Under the pieces are notes generated by a model. That model was not told where the DNA came from. It saw only the letters and a list, made by a program, of their open reading frames with translations, and did no database searches. Made by a program: the position numbers and the translations under genes. A stretch of 22,743 nucleotides of DNA from CAZEPJ01 sp964514105 (GTDB taxonomy: Bacteria; Desulfobacterota; Desulfocorpusculales; Desulfocorpusculum), in the NCBI GenBank assembly GCA_964514105.1, contig CAZEPJ010000071.1, positions 1-22,743 of the forward strand, given 5' to 3'. Of this stretch, positions 14,501 to 22,712 are shown piece by piece (position 1 is the stretch's first letter; each line of letters starts with the position of its first letter).

Positions 14501-15274
14501 ATGGAGGGCGCCACGGTGGTCCTGACCGAGCCCAGGGGCCCGGTGACCGTGGTGACCATCAACCGGCCCGAGGTGAGAAATGCCGTGGACGGCCCCACGG
14601 CCCATGCCCTTGCGGAGGCCTTTCGGACGTTCGAGGCAGACGAGACGGCCCGGGTCGCGGTGCTCACCGGGGCCGGGGGGTTCTTCTGCGCCGGGGCCGA
14701 CCTCAAGGGCCTGGGCGAGGGGCGGGCCAACCGGATCGATCCCGAGGGGGACGGCCCCATGGGGCCCTCCCGCATGGTCTTCTCCAAGCCCGTCATCGCG
14801 GCGGTGGCCGGCCATGCCGTGGCCGGAGGACTGGAGCTGGCCCTCCTGTGCGACCTGCGCGTGGTGGAGGAGGATGCGGTCTTCGGGGTCTTTTGCCGGC
14901 GCTGGGGAGTGCCCCTCATCGACGGGGGCACCGTGCGACTCCCCCGGCTCATCGGCCTGTCCCACGCCCTGGACATGATCCTCACGGGGCGCCCCGTGGG
15001 GGCCCGAGAGGCGCTGGCCATAGGCCTGGCCAATCGGGTGGTGGCCCCGGGCAGGGCCCTGGACGAGGCCGTGAGCCTGGGGGAGCAGCTGGCCCGATTC
15101 CCGCCGCGCTGTCTTTTGAGCGACCGGCGCTCGGCGTACGAGTCCCTTTCCCTCCCCTTTGGGGACGCCATGGCCAACGAGTTCCGCCTGGGCCTGGAGA
15201 CCATCCGCACCGGGGAGACCCTGGCGGGGGCCGGGCGGTTTGCCCACGGCGCCGGCCGCCACGGCCAGTTCTGA
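14501..15274 (+). CDS. crotonase / enoyl-CoA hydratase-isomerase family protein, 5' end uncertain
   Basis: From 14501 the product is 257 residues, the usual crotonase length: VTVVTINRPEVRNAVD (15-30), the oxyanion-hole strand GAGGFFCAGADLKGL (57-71), and AGHAVAGGLELALLCDLRV (103-121) with the first catalytic-type Glu112. The second catalytic Glu of classical hydratases (FGxPE) is Cys132 in FGVFCRRWGVPL, and Asp141 stands in LIDGGTVRLPRLIG. It belongs to a common subgroup annotated only as crotonase-like, and its reaction on an acyl-CoA thioester is not predictable. The 14501 ATG has no ribosome site and lies 12 bases after an assembly gap, so the real N-terminus may be at about 14390-14398. 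It converges on icd with a 17-base gap. Confidence 0.85.
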   Translation: MEGATVVLTEPRGPVTVVTINRPEVRNAVDGPTAHALAEAFRTFEADETARVAVLTGAGGFFCAGADLKGLGEGRANRIDPEGDGPMGPSRMVFSKPVIAAVAGHAVAGGLELALLCDLRVVEEDAVFGVFCRRWGVPLIDGGTVRLPRLIGLSHALDMILTGRPVGAREALAIGLANRVVAPGRALDEAVSLGEQLARFPPRCLLSDRRSAYESLSLPFGDAMANEFRLGLETIRTGETLAGAGRFAHGAGRHGQF

Positions 15275-15304
15275 GCCGGGGCCTGAGCGGCCTACGGCCC
15301 GGGC
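15275..15304. terminator. GC hairpin between the convergent crotonase and icd genes
   Basis: GCCGGGGCC (15275-15283) pairs with GGCCCGGGC (15296-15304) with one G-G mismatch and a 12-base loop. It spans both gene ends and could act in both directions. There is no T-tract on either side, so intrinsic termination is only possible. Confidence 0.35.
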
Positions 15305-16476
15305 AGATCCCCCGCGCGGGCGGCCACGGCGGCTGCGAAGGCCGAGCAGGATAGCTCCCTGGCGCCCTCCGTCTGCCGGGCCAGGTCATAGGTCACCGTC
15401 CGGGCGGCGATGGTCTCCCGCAGGGCCTGTTCCACCAGCCGTGCCGCCTCGACCCATCCCAGATGCTCCAACATGAGCGCCCCCGAGAGGATGAGGGAGC
15501 TGGGATTCATCCGGTCCTGCCCGGCGTATTTGGGGGCCGTGCCGTGGGTGGCCTCGAACACCGCCGCTTCGTCGCCCACGTTGGCCCCCGGGGCCATGCC
15601 CAGCCCCCCCACCTGGGCCGCCAGGGCATCGGAGAGGTAATCCCCATTGAGGTTGGTGGTGGCGATGACGTGGTATTCTTCCGGCCTGAGCAGGACCTGT
15701 TGGAACATGTTGTCCGCGATGCGGTCCTTGATGACAACTTTTCCCGCGGAGGAATGCCCTTCGGCCACATGCCGTTCGGCGATCGTCCTTTCGGGAAACT
15801 CTTCCCTGGCCACGTCGTAGCCCCACTGGCAAAACGCCCCCTCGGTGAACTTCATGATGTTGCCCTTGTGCATGAGCGTCACCGAAGCCAGGCCCTTGTC
15901 CAGCGCGTGCTGGATGGCCCGGCGGATGAGTCGCTTGGATGCGGCGGGACTGACGGGCTTGATCCCCAGGGCGGCCGCCTGGGGGGTCTTCCTGCCCAGT
16001 TCATCCCTGAGAAACGCGCGCAGCCGCTCGGCCTCGGCGCTCCCCGACGGGAACTCGATCCCCGCGTACACGTCCTCGGTATTCTCCCGAAAGACCACCA
16101 TGTCCACCCGTTCCGGATGCGTGAGGGGGCTGGGAACCCCGGGGATGTATCGCACGGGGCGGATGCAGGCGTACAGGTCCAGCGCCTGGCGCAATGCCAC
16201 GTTCACGGATCGAATCCCCGTGCCCACCGGCGTGGTCAGGGGCCCCTTGAGGGCCACGCCGAGTTCCCGGATCCTCTCCAGCGTCCTGGGGGGCAGCCAC
16301 TCTCCCATCTTTCCAAAGGCCTTCTCCCCGGCCAGGACTTCCTCCCACCCAATGCGCCGCGCCCCGCCGTAGGCCCGCTTTACGGCCGCATCCAGAACCA
16401 CTCGGGCCGCCCGCCAGATCTCAGGCCCGGTCCCGTCTCCCTCCACGTACGCCACAACCGGCTCATCGCAACCCAT
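15292..16476 (-). CDS. icd: isocitrate dehydrogenase, NADP-dependent
   Basis: The 394-residue protein follows E. coli Icd closely. It has VEGDGTGPEIW (11-21), SVNVALRQALDLYACIRPVR (90-109) with the substrate and phosphorylatable Ser90, FRENTEDVYAGIEF (129-142), LMHKGNIMKFTEGAF (201-215), and NLNGDYLSDALAAQVGG (275-291) with metal ligands Asp279 and Asp283. The NADP-selecting residues are present: Lys316-Tyr317 in HGTAPKYAG, Tyr363 and Arg367 in TYDLAR. It oxidises isocitrate to 2-oxoglutarate in the TCA cycle. The start at 16476 follows AAGGGGG; an in-frame ATG 13 codons upstream lacks a comparable site. It stands alone, about 200 bases downstream of the HD-GYP gene on the same strand. Confidence 0.95.
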   Translation of the reverse strand: MGCDEPVVAYVEGDGTGPEIWRAARVVLDAAVKRAYGGARRIGWEEVLAGEKAFGKMGEWLPPRTLERIRELGVALKGPLTTPVGTGIRSVNVALRQALDLYACIRPVRYIPGVPSPLTHPERVDMVVFRENTEDVYAGIEFPSGSAEAERLRAFLRDELGRKTPQAAALGIKPVSPAASKRLIRRAIQHALDKGLASVTLMHKGNIMKFTEGAFCQWGYDVAREEFPERTIAERHVAEGHSSAGKVVIKDRIADNMFQQVLLRPEEYHVIATTNLNGDYLSDALAAQVGGLGMAPGANVGDEAAVFEATHGTAPKYAGQDRMNPSSLILSGALMLEHLGWVEAARLVEQALRETIAARTVTYDLARQTEGARELSCSAFAAAVAARAGDLPGP

Positions 16477-16673
16477 GGACACCCCCTTGTGGGATGGGCG
16501 ATCGGCGCTTGGCAATGGGTGACTTCAGCCCAGGATGGCGGATTGGGGACCCGAGGCCCCCGCCTTCCTGCATGGGGCACTCGGGGTGCAAGCCCTTGAT
16601 GCAATCGAGCCTCTTGGTGCAGCCCGCCCCCCCCGCATGCCCCCAATGCCGCCGCCCCTTTCTTGGGCCCGGG

Positions 16674-17813
16674 TCACGAAAACGTGAATCCCTTCTGTTC
16701 CAGGAGCGCCACACAGGCATCCGCGGAGGCCGGATCGTACAGGATCCCTCGCTTTCCCCGGATCTCGGCCGCGGCCGCGGCCAGCCCCAGGGCCGGGCGG
16801 TACGGCCGATGGGAGGACATGGCCTCCACCACGTCGGCCACGCACAGGATGCGCGCCTCGGGCAGGAGGGCCTCCCCCTGGAGGCCCGACGGGTACCCCG
16901 AACCGTCCATCCGTTCATGATGCTGCAGGACCATGTCCGCCACGGGCCAGGGAAAGTCGATGTTCCGCAGGATCTCGTAGCCCGTGCGGCTGTGGGTCTG
17001 GATGATGGCGAACTCGATCCCCGAGATCTGTCCCGGCTTGCTCAGGATCTCCGCGGGGACGGAGATCTTGCCCAGGTCATGGATGGTGCCGGCCACCCGG
17101 ATCCCCTCCACGCCATGGGGCGAGAACCCCATCTCCCGGGCCATGGCCTCTGCCAGCTCGGCCACGCGGCGCTGATGGCCGGCCGTATACGGGTCTCTCG
17201 CCTCCACGGTCAGGGCCATGGCCTGCACCGCCCCGTCCAGGGTCTTGCGGAGGCGCTCGATGGTGGCGTCCAGGGCCTGGGTGCGGGCCTGGACCATCTC
17301 CTCCAGGAGGGTCCGATGAAGCCGGTTCTCCATCTCCAGGTGGCGGCGGTGAAGGGCGTTGGCCAGGCGGATGAGAAGCTCCCCGGACTTGAAGGGCTTG
17401 ACCACATACCCGTACGTCCCGATCTCCATGGCCTCCCGGGCCACCGCCGGGTCGTCCATGCCCGTGACCATGACCACCGCCGTGTCCGGGTACCGGGCCA
17501 CGATGTGCCTGGCCACCTCCAGCCCCGATTCCCCGGCCAGTTGCACGTCGCAAAGCGCCAGATCGAAGGCCTCCTCCTCCATCGCGGCCCGCGCCTCGGA
17601 GGCCGTGGAGACCAGGCGGCATCGAAAGCCGCTCCGCTCCAGGAGGCGGCCCAGGAGGCTCAGGACCGCTTGGTCGTCGTCCACCGCCAGGACCCGCGCG
17701 CCGCCGATCCACAAGGGGCCCTTCCCCCCGACCCCGCCCTCGGGAGGCGCAAGACCCCCTTGCGGCGCCCCCCTCGGACGCGCTTCATCCGGCCCGCTCT
17801 CCATGGTCCCCAT
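16674..17813 (-). CDS. response regulator with REC and HD-GYP domains (c-di-GMP phosphodiesterase)
   Basis: The 379-residue protein has a Gly/Pro-rich N-terminal tail, then a receiver domain (about 40-155) with VLAVDDD, phospho-acceptor Asp89 in LALCDVQLAG, and VVKPFKSGE. A linking coiled coil follows (about 156-200), then an HD-GYP domain (about 205-375). The latter keeps the metal and signature residues: GTIHDLGKISVP (His245, Asp246, Lys249), HHERMDGSGYP (298-308, ending in GYP) and ADVVEAMSSHRPYRPALG. It should hydrolyse c-di-GMP under phosphorelay control, like RpfG. The start is uncertain: ATG at 17813 or at 17804, each with an imperfect ribosome site; a TTG-initiated extension to 17879 is less likely. 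The adjacent hybrid kinase gene is a plausible but unproven partner. Confidence 0.92.
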   Translation of the reverse strand: MGTMESGPDEARPRGAPQGGLAPPEGGVGGKGPLWIGGARVLAVDDDQAVLSLLGRLLERSGFRCRLVSTASEARAAMEEEAFDLALCDVQLAGESGLEVARHIVARYPDTAVVMVTGMDDPAVAREAMEIGTYGYVVKPFKSGELLIRLANALHRRHLEMENRLHRTLLEEMVQARTQALDATIERLRKTLDGAVQAMALTVEARDPYTAGHQRRVAELAEAMAREMGFSPHGVEGIRVAGTIHDLGKISVPAEILSKPGQISGIEFAIIQTHSRTGYEILRNIDFPWPVADMVLQHHERMDGSGYPSGLQGEALLPEARILCVADVVEAMSSHRPYRPALGLAAAAAEIRGKRGILYDPASADACVALLEQKGFTFS

Positions 17814-17904
17814 CCAATCAGGACGCAATCTCCTCGCCTCCGCGTGGGGCTCTGCCCGCAGTGCCGAAAGACGCTTCAACCCAGGGCCCGTGCCCAGACC
17901 GTCC

Positions 17905-17925
17905 CCGGCCCCCTTGCCGGGCCGG
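17905..17925. terminator. perfect 7-bp GC hairpin downstream of the hybrid kinase gene
   Basis: CCGGCCC, a 7-base loop and GGGCCGG form a perfect stem in the 267-base gap between the hybrid kinase stop and the HD-GYP start. No U-tract follows in either direction, so it may be a Rho-type or structural element rather than an intrinsic terminator. Confidence 0.3.
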
Positions 17926-17950
17926 CCGGCTGCATGCCCCCCTTGCTGCT

Positions 17951-17979
17951 ATCTTGCCTTTTCGCCCGCCGGAAATCAA
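17951..17979 (-). promoter_or_regulatory. weak sigma-70 promoter candidate for the HD-GYP gene
   Basis: On the minus strand TTGATT (17974-17979) and CAAGAT (17951-17956) are 17 bases apart, in a locally AT-richer part of the gap. The start codon is about 140 bases further on, with the GC hairpin in the leader between them. The match is modest. Confidence 0.25.
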
Positions 17980-18080
17980 ACCTTACAGGGACGCGCCCGC
18001 CCCCAGGCCCTCCGCCCCTGCCGCGTTTCCATCGTCGCCCCCTTGCCGCGTCCCTCTTCGCCCCAGGACCCCACTGCCCC

Positions 18081-21000
18081 TCACCCCCCCAGGGCCTCCC
18101 TCACCTTGCGCCCCAGCATTTGCGGTGTGAACGGCTTTTCCACGAAGTGCACCCCCTCCTCCAACACCCCATGCCGGGAGATCACTTCCGCCGTGTACCC
18201 CGACATGAACAACGATCCGATCCCGGGGCAGACCGCCCTGAGCCGATCGGCCAGCTCCCGCCCGTTCATATCCGGCATCACCACGTCCGTGATGAGCAGA
18301 TCAATCTCCCCTGGATGCCCCTCGGCCGCGGCCAAGGCCTCGCCCGGCGTGGAGGCCACCAGCACCCGGTAGCCCAACTCCGTCAACACCCGTTGGGTCA
18401 GGCGCAGGACCGAGGTCTCGTCCTCCACCACCAGGATCGTCTCACCCCTTCCCCGGGGGACCTCCTCGGCCTCCTCCCGACGGCCCTCCACCGCCCCTCC
18501 CCCGTGCCGGGGGAGGTAGATCCTGAAGGTGGCTCCCCTGCCCGGCTCGCTGTACACGTTGATGAACCCGTCGTTCTGCTTGACGATGCCGTAGACCGTG
18601 GGCAGCCCAAGCCCCGTGCCCTTGCCCACCTCCTTGGTGGTGAAGAACGGCTCGAAGAGGTGCAGCCGCACATCCTCATCCATGCCGCATCCGTCGTCGC
18701 TCACCGCTAGCATGGCATATTCGCCCGGGACGAACCCCGCATGGCCCGAGCAGTACGCCGGGTCGAAGACCGCGTTCTTGGTCTCGATGGTCACTTTGCC
18801 CACCCCGGAGATGGCATCCCGGGCGTTGACGCACAGATTGGCCAGGATCTGATCCACCTGGGAGGGGTCCATGCGAACGGGCCACAACCCGGCCTCCGGC
18901 CGCCAGACCAGGTCGATGTCCTCTCCCACCATCCGCTTGAGGAGCTTGAGGGTCCCCTCCACCAATTCGTTGAGATCGACCACCTGCGGCGCGATGGTCT
19001 GCCGGCGGGCGAACGCCAGGAGCCGGCGCACCAGCTCGGCGGATCGCTCGCCAGCGCGCCGGATCTCCGAGAGGCCTTCCCGAAGGGGGCTCTCCGGGCC
19101 CGTCTCCTGCAGGGCCAGCCCCGCATATCCCAGGATGGTCGTCAGGGTGTTGTTGAAATCGTGGGCCACGCCCCCCGCCAGCCGACCCACCGCCTCCATC
19201 TTCTGCGCCTGGAGCAACTGCGCCTGAAGGCGCTCCCGCTCCGCCTCGGCCATCCTGCGATCCGTGATGTCGATGAGGAAGACCAATGTGGCGGGATCCC
19301 CGCCCCATCTCACGGCGCTCGCGCGGCCCTCCACCCAGCGCCCGCCCCCCCCGGAGCCCACGATCCGGTACGTGGCGCAGTCATCCACAGGCTCTCCCAT
19401 GGCCCGCCGCCGGTACCGCTCCACGATGAGCGGCCGGTCCTCGGGATGGGTGAAGTCCAGGTAGTGGGCCCGGACGAGCTGCTCGGGCGATGTCTCGAAC
19501 CAGTCAAGCGCCCTGGGATTGGCGAACACGATCCGCTCGCCCTGGACCACGACGATCCCCTCGGCGGCGCTGTTGACCAGGGCCCGGAAGTTCTCCTCGC
19601 TCTGCCGGAGCTCCTCCTGGGACCGCCTGCGCTCGGAGATGTCGCGGGCCACCATCAGGACCTGGGCAGCGGGGTCTTCACCCTGGACAATCGTGGAGCT
19701 GACCTCCACGGGAATTCGCTCCCCCATTTTATTGACGAACTCGGTCTCGTAGAGGAACAGGGGACCGTCCCCGCTTGACCGGCGGGTGCGCCGCGCCGCC
19801 ATCTCGGCCAGGGCCTCCTCGGGCACGAAGTCGGCGATGGAGCGCCCCCGGACGTCCGATGGATCCAATCCCCGAAAGGCCAAGCCGGCCCTGTTGAGGT
19901 AGGTGAGGCGGCCCTGCATGTCGTGCAGGGCGATGATGTCCCGGGTGGTTTCGGCCAAGAGCCGATATCGGGCCTCGCTCTCTTGCAGCGCGCGTCGGGC
20001 CGCCCGCTCCTCGCTCTGGTCCCGAAACACCAGCACCACGCCCGCGATCTCCCCCTGGGGGCCGCGGATGGGCGCCCCCGAGTCGGCGATGGGCCGCTCC
20101 GTGCCGTCCCGCGCCAGCAGCAGCGTGTGGTTGGCCAGCCCCACCACCAGACCCTCGCGCAGCACCCGCGCGGCCGGACTCTCCACGGGCCTGCGGGTCT
20201 CCTCGTTGACGATGCGGAAGACCTCCTCCAGGGGCCTTTCCCGGGCCTGGTCCTGGCTCCATCCCGTGAGGACCTCGGCCACGGGGTTCAGGATCTCCAC
20301 CCGGCCATCGGTGTCGGTGGCGATGACGCCGTCGGCGATGCTCGTCAGCGTCACCCGGAACCGCTCCTCGCTGGACCGCCGGGCCGCCTCGGACCGGTAC
20401 AGCTCCAGGTAGTGAGTCTTCATGTTGCGCTGCCAGAGCAGCAGGCCCGCTGCGCCCAGCAGGACGGCGAACCCAAAGAGGAGCGCCAGGATCAGGGCGG
20501 ACTCCCGCCTGGGGGCGGCCATGGCCTCGGCGGCGTCCTCCTTGGCTATCAGGAACCAGGGGGAATGGGGCACGGCCCGGAGCACGGAGACCGTCTCCAC
20601 GCCCCGGTAATCCTTGCCGTGGAAGACGCCCTGGTGACCGAGGACGGCCATGACCGCCGCCACGTCTGTGCGACGCAGCGGGATGCGCAGCTTGAGGGCC
20701 GCATCCGGCCGGTGGCGCAGATCGTTGAGGAAGAGCGCGTGGTCCCCGTCCCGGCGCACCAGGAGCGTCTCCGCGCTGCGGCTGGGGGCAGGCCAGGACT
20801 GGATCAGGGGGAAGAGGAATTGGGCCGCATCGCTGACGAGGACCACCGCGCCCAGGGGCGGCCCCTGTCTCCCATGGCCTCCAAAGATGGGCGCCACGGC
20901 GGCCAGGTGCGGGATGGGGATCTCCTCCTCCACGTGCAGTTCGCTGAGGACGGGCCTGCGCTCCCGGAAGGCGGCGGCGATTTCCCGGGCGGCCCCCAGG

Positions 21001-21401
21001 TGGATGCTGCTCAGGCCTGCGAGACTCAAGCCGACGTTTCCCTGGGGATCGACCAGGAGGATGTCCAGGTAGTCTTCGCGTCGCTGCACCACGCGGAACT
21101 CGGCCAGCAGCGCCTGGCGGTCCGCGGGGTCCCCCTTGGACAGCCATCGGATGATCACCTCCCTCAGCAGGGGGCGCTCCGAGATCTCGGCCGCCCCTTC
21201 CAGGCGCTCGGTTCGCCAGCGGGAGATCTGGTCGACCTTGAGCCGGGCAACGGCCTCGAGCTGCGCCTCGGCCTGCCGCCGCAGGATCTCGCCGTGGGTT
21301 CGGAAGAACCAGGCGCCTCCCGCCACGAAGGCGAGAAAGACCAGGGCCGAGGCGGTCCTCATCCAGGGGGAAAATGCAGTTGGCCTCTTGTCCATGTCCA
21401 T
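18081..21401 (-). CDS. hybrid sensor histidine kinase (periplasmic sensor, three PAS, HisKA, HATPase, REC)
   Basis: The 1106-residue protein has a membrane helix (about 14-33), a periplasmic sensor region of about 265 residues that looks Cache-like, and a second helix (about 301-324). Three PAS domains follow (about 345-465, 475-592, 602-715). The HisKA segment GGVAHDFNNTL carries His747. The ATPase has NLCVNARDAI (Asn859), SDDGCGMDED and GKGTGLGLPTVYGIV. A C-terminal receiver has ILVVEDE, phospho-acceptor Asp1039 in LLITDVVMPDMNG, and VEKPFTP. The kinase should phosphorylate itself and its own receiver; the sensed ligand is unknown. The start at 21401 has AGGAGG (21409-21414) 7 bases upstream; open frame continues far upstream, but that part is antisense-like and overlaps the next gene in another frame. 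It is probably co-transcribed with the membrane sensor gene 56 bases upstream. Confidence 0.93.
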   Translation of the reverse strand: MDMDKRPTAFSPWMRTASALVFLAFVAGGAWFFRTHGEILRRQAEAQLEAVARLKVDQISRWRTERLEGAAEISERPLLREVIIRWLSKGDPADRQALLAEFRVVQRREDYLDILLVDPQGNVGLSLAGLSSIHLGAAREIAAAFRERRPVLSELHVEEEIPIPHLAAVAPIFGGHGRQGPPLGAVVLVSDAAQFLFPLIQSWPAPSRSAETLLVRRDGDHALFLNDLRHRPDAALKLRIPLRRTDVAAVMAVLGHQGVFHGKDYRGVETVSVLRAVPHSPWFLIAKEDAAEAMAAPRRESALILALLFGFAVLLGAAGLLLWQRNMKTHYLELYRSEAARRSSEERFRVTLTSIADGVIATDTDGRVEILNPVAEVLTGWSQDQARERPLEEVFRIVNEETRRPVESPAARVLREGLVVGLANHTLLLARDGTERPIADSGAPIRGPQGEIAGVVLVFRDQSEERAARRALQESEARYRLLAETTRDIIALHDMQGRLTYLNRAGLAFRGLDPSDVRGRSIADFVPEEALAEMAARRTRRSSGDGPLFLYETEFVNKMGERIPVEVSSTIVQGEDPAAQVLMVARDISERRRSQEELRQSEENFRALVNSAAEGIVVVQGERIVFANPRALDWFETSPEQLVRAHYLDFTHPEDRPLIVERYRRRAMGEPVDDCATYRIVGSGGGGRWVEGRASAVRWGGDPATLVFLIDITDRRMAEAERERLQAQLLQAQKMEAVGRLAGGVAHDFNNTLTTILGYAGLALQETGPESPLREGLSEIRRAGERSAELVRRLLAFARRQTIAPQVVDLNELVEGTLKLLKRMVGEDIDLVWRPEAGLWPVRMDPSQVDQILANLCVNARDAISGVGKVTIETKNAVFDPAYCSGHAGFVPGEYAMLAVSDDGCGMDEDVRLHLFEPFFTTKEVGKGTGLGLPTVYGIVKQNDGFINVYSEPGRGATFRIYLPRHGGGAVEGRREEAEEVPRGRGETILVVEDETSVLRLTQRVLTELGYRVLVASTPGEALAAAEGHPGEIDLLITDVVMPDMNGRELADRLRAVCPGIGSLFMSGYTAEVISRHGVLEEGVHFVEKPFTPQMLGRKVREALGG

Positions 21402-21457
21402 CCTGCCGCCTCCTGGTAGACGGTGTTCAACGGCCCGGGGCCCGCGCCCCGGCCCGC

Positions 21458-22465
21458 TCATCGTCCCGAGAGTCCGGGGTAGAGCCTCTCGGCGCACTCC
21501 GGGCAGATGCCGTGGCTGAACTCGGCCTGGGAATGGGCCCGGACATAGGCCTCCATCTGGGTCCAGCCCCCCTTGTCGTCCCGGATCTTCTTGCAGCTCG
21601 CGCAGATGGGAAGGAGGCCCCGCAGTGTCTTGACCTCGGACAGGGCCTGCTTGAGCGCCTCGATGACCCGGTCCCGCTCGGCTTCCGCCGCCTTTCGGGC
21701 CTCGATCTCCCGCCGGGCCCGGGAGAGCTCCACCTCCATCACCGCCACCTGTCTGAGGATGGCCAGCACGGGACGGCTCTCGATCTCCACCCCCTTTTTT
21801 CGGCTCTGCCACAGGAGGTAACCGTACAGGAAGGGCAGGGCGAACAGCGATACCATGAGGCGGCTGACGAGCGTCCCTTTCATGATGCTCAGGTACGCCG
21901 GCGTTCCGGCGAAGGCACCGGTCGCGAACAGCAGCACGTCCAGCCACATCACCCCCAGGAGCGTGAGGAAGGCCCGGAGCCACAGTCCCAGGGCAGGTTT
22001 CCCCAGATACTCCCAGGCCACGGCCAGGAAGATCAGGTCGATGAGCGTGGCCGCCACCGAGGCGGCGTTGATCCGCAGATCGGGCATGGGCACCCGTATG
22101 AGGGGTTCGCCGCCGATCAGGCCGGCCTGGAAGTGAAGCACCGCGGCGATGAGGGGGACCATGATGGAGACGCCCGCCACGGTGCTGATGGCGATCCTTG
22201 TGGCCCGGGGCCCGTCGAAGACGTAGACCACGAACACGCCCAGGAGCAGGGACGTGTAGAAGACCGTGGAGCCCACCACGAACGTGATCCCGGCGGCCTC
22301 CACCCTGAGCCCGGCATCGGTCACCCACGACATGACCGCCGTGATCCCGCCCAAGAGCGCATAGAAGTGCACCGTGCCGAAGCGGTGTCTCAGGCAATGG
22401 GCCCAGAGGACAAGGAAATAGATCGCCATGGCCTCCAGGAGCAGGATCAGGACCTCACTTCCCAT
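21458..22465 (-). CDS. multi-spanning membrane sensor-like protein (VUPS-like) with coiled coil and CxxC...CxxC tail
   Basis: The 335-residue protein has about six or seven hydrophobic segments (about 4-22, 33-50, 62-83, 92-111, 136-152, 162-185, 203-219), resembling the vitamin-uptake-like sensor domain related to YhhQ transporters. A charged coiled coil (about 232-280, ARREIEARKAAEAERDRVIE) leads to a compact tail: LLPICASCKKIRDDKGGW (284-301), then AEFSHGICPECAERLYP (314-330). Cys288/Cys291 and Cys321/Cys324 form a likely zinc or redox site; His311 and His318 are nearby. I recall this tail at the C-terminus of many sensor proteins of Desulfobacterota, but I know no assigned function. There is no kinase or cyclase domain. 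The start has GGGGGG about 10 bases upstream. It directly precedes the hybrid kinase on the same strand, suggesting a shared pathway. Confidence 0.8.
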   Translation of the reverse strand: MGSEVLILLLEAMAIYFLVLWAHCLRHRFGTVHFYALLGGITAVMSWVTDAGLRVEAAGITFVVGSTVFYTSLLLGVFVVYVFDGPRATRIAISTVAGVSIMVPLIAAVLHFQAGLIGGEPLIRVPMPDLRINAASVAATLIDLIFLAVAWEYLGKPALGLWLRAFLTLLGVMWLDVLLFATGAFAGTPAYLSIMKGTLVSRLMVSLFALPFLYGYLLWQSRKKGVEIESRPVLAILRQVAVMEVELSRARREIEARKAAEAERDRVIEALKQALSEVKTLRGLLPICASCKKIRDDKGGWTQMEAYVRAHSQAEFSHGICPECAERLYPGLSGR

Positions 22466-22712
22466 GGATGATCAGCCCCCCTCGCCAGGCCCTCTTGGCG
22501 CAACTCACGCTGCCACAGGGGCGGCATTTCTCCCGCCTTGCGTCTCCGGGGCGCCCGGTCTTCCCGAGGGCTTCTCGCCGGCAGGATGCCCCGCCTCCCG
22601 ACGTTGGGGGTTCCCCGAGGTCACCCCCTTGTTTCCGGCTCCTGTATTGCCCATCCCCTGTCTTCCCCCTGCCCGCGTCCAGCCTTGTCCCCGCCCTTCA
22701 CCCTGCTTTCCA
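22466..22712. other. 247-base intergenic stretch, no gene seen
   Basis: The stretch lies between the end of a gene entering from the right and the membrane-sensor start. It is GC-rich and C-rich on the plus strand. I see no convincing promoter pair, riboswitch or intrinsic terminator here. Confidence 0.6.

Noticed and set aside
16477..16560. A degenerate GATTGGC/GATGGGC-type repeat upstream of icd
   Set aside because: A few short look-alike words occur on the strand, but there is no regular unit or spacing that would support a repeat call.
19923..21419. A 498-residue plus-strand open frame opposite the hybrid kinase
   Set aside because: It is a shadow of the PAS/sensor coding region; composition is Gly/Arg/His-rich with no domain pattern.
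18081..22397. A single 1438-residue protein spanning the hybrid kinase and beyond
   Set aside because: The first 330 or so residues are low-complexity Arg/Gly/Pro sequence antisense-like in character and overlap the membrane-sensor gene in another frame. The ATG at 21401 has a strong ribosome site and begins a normal kinase.
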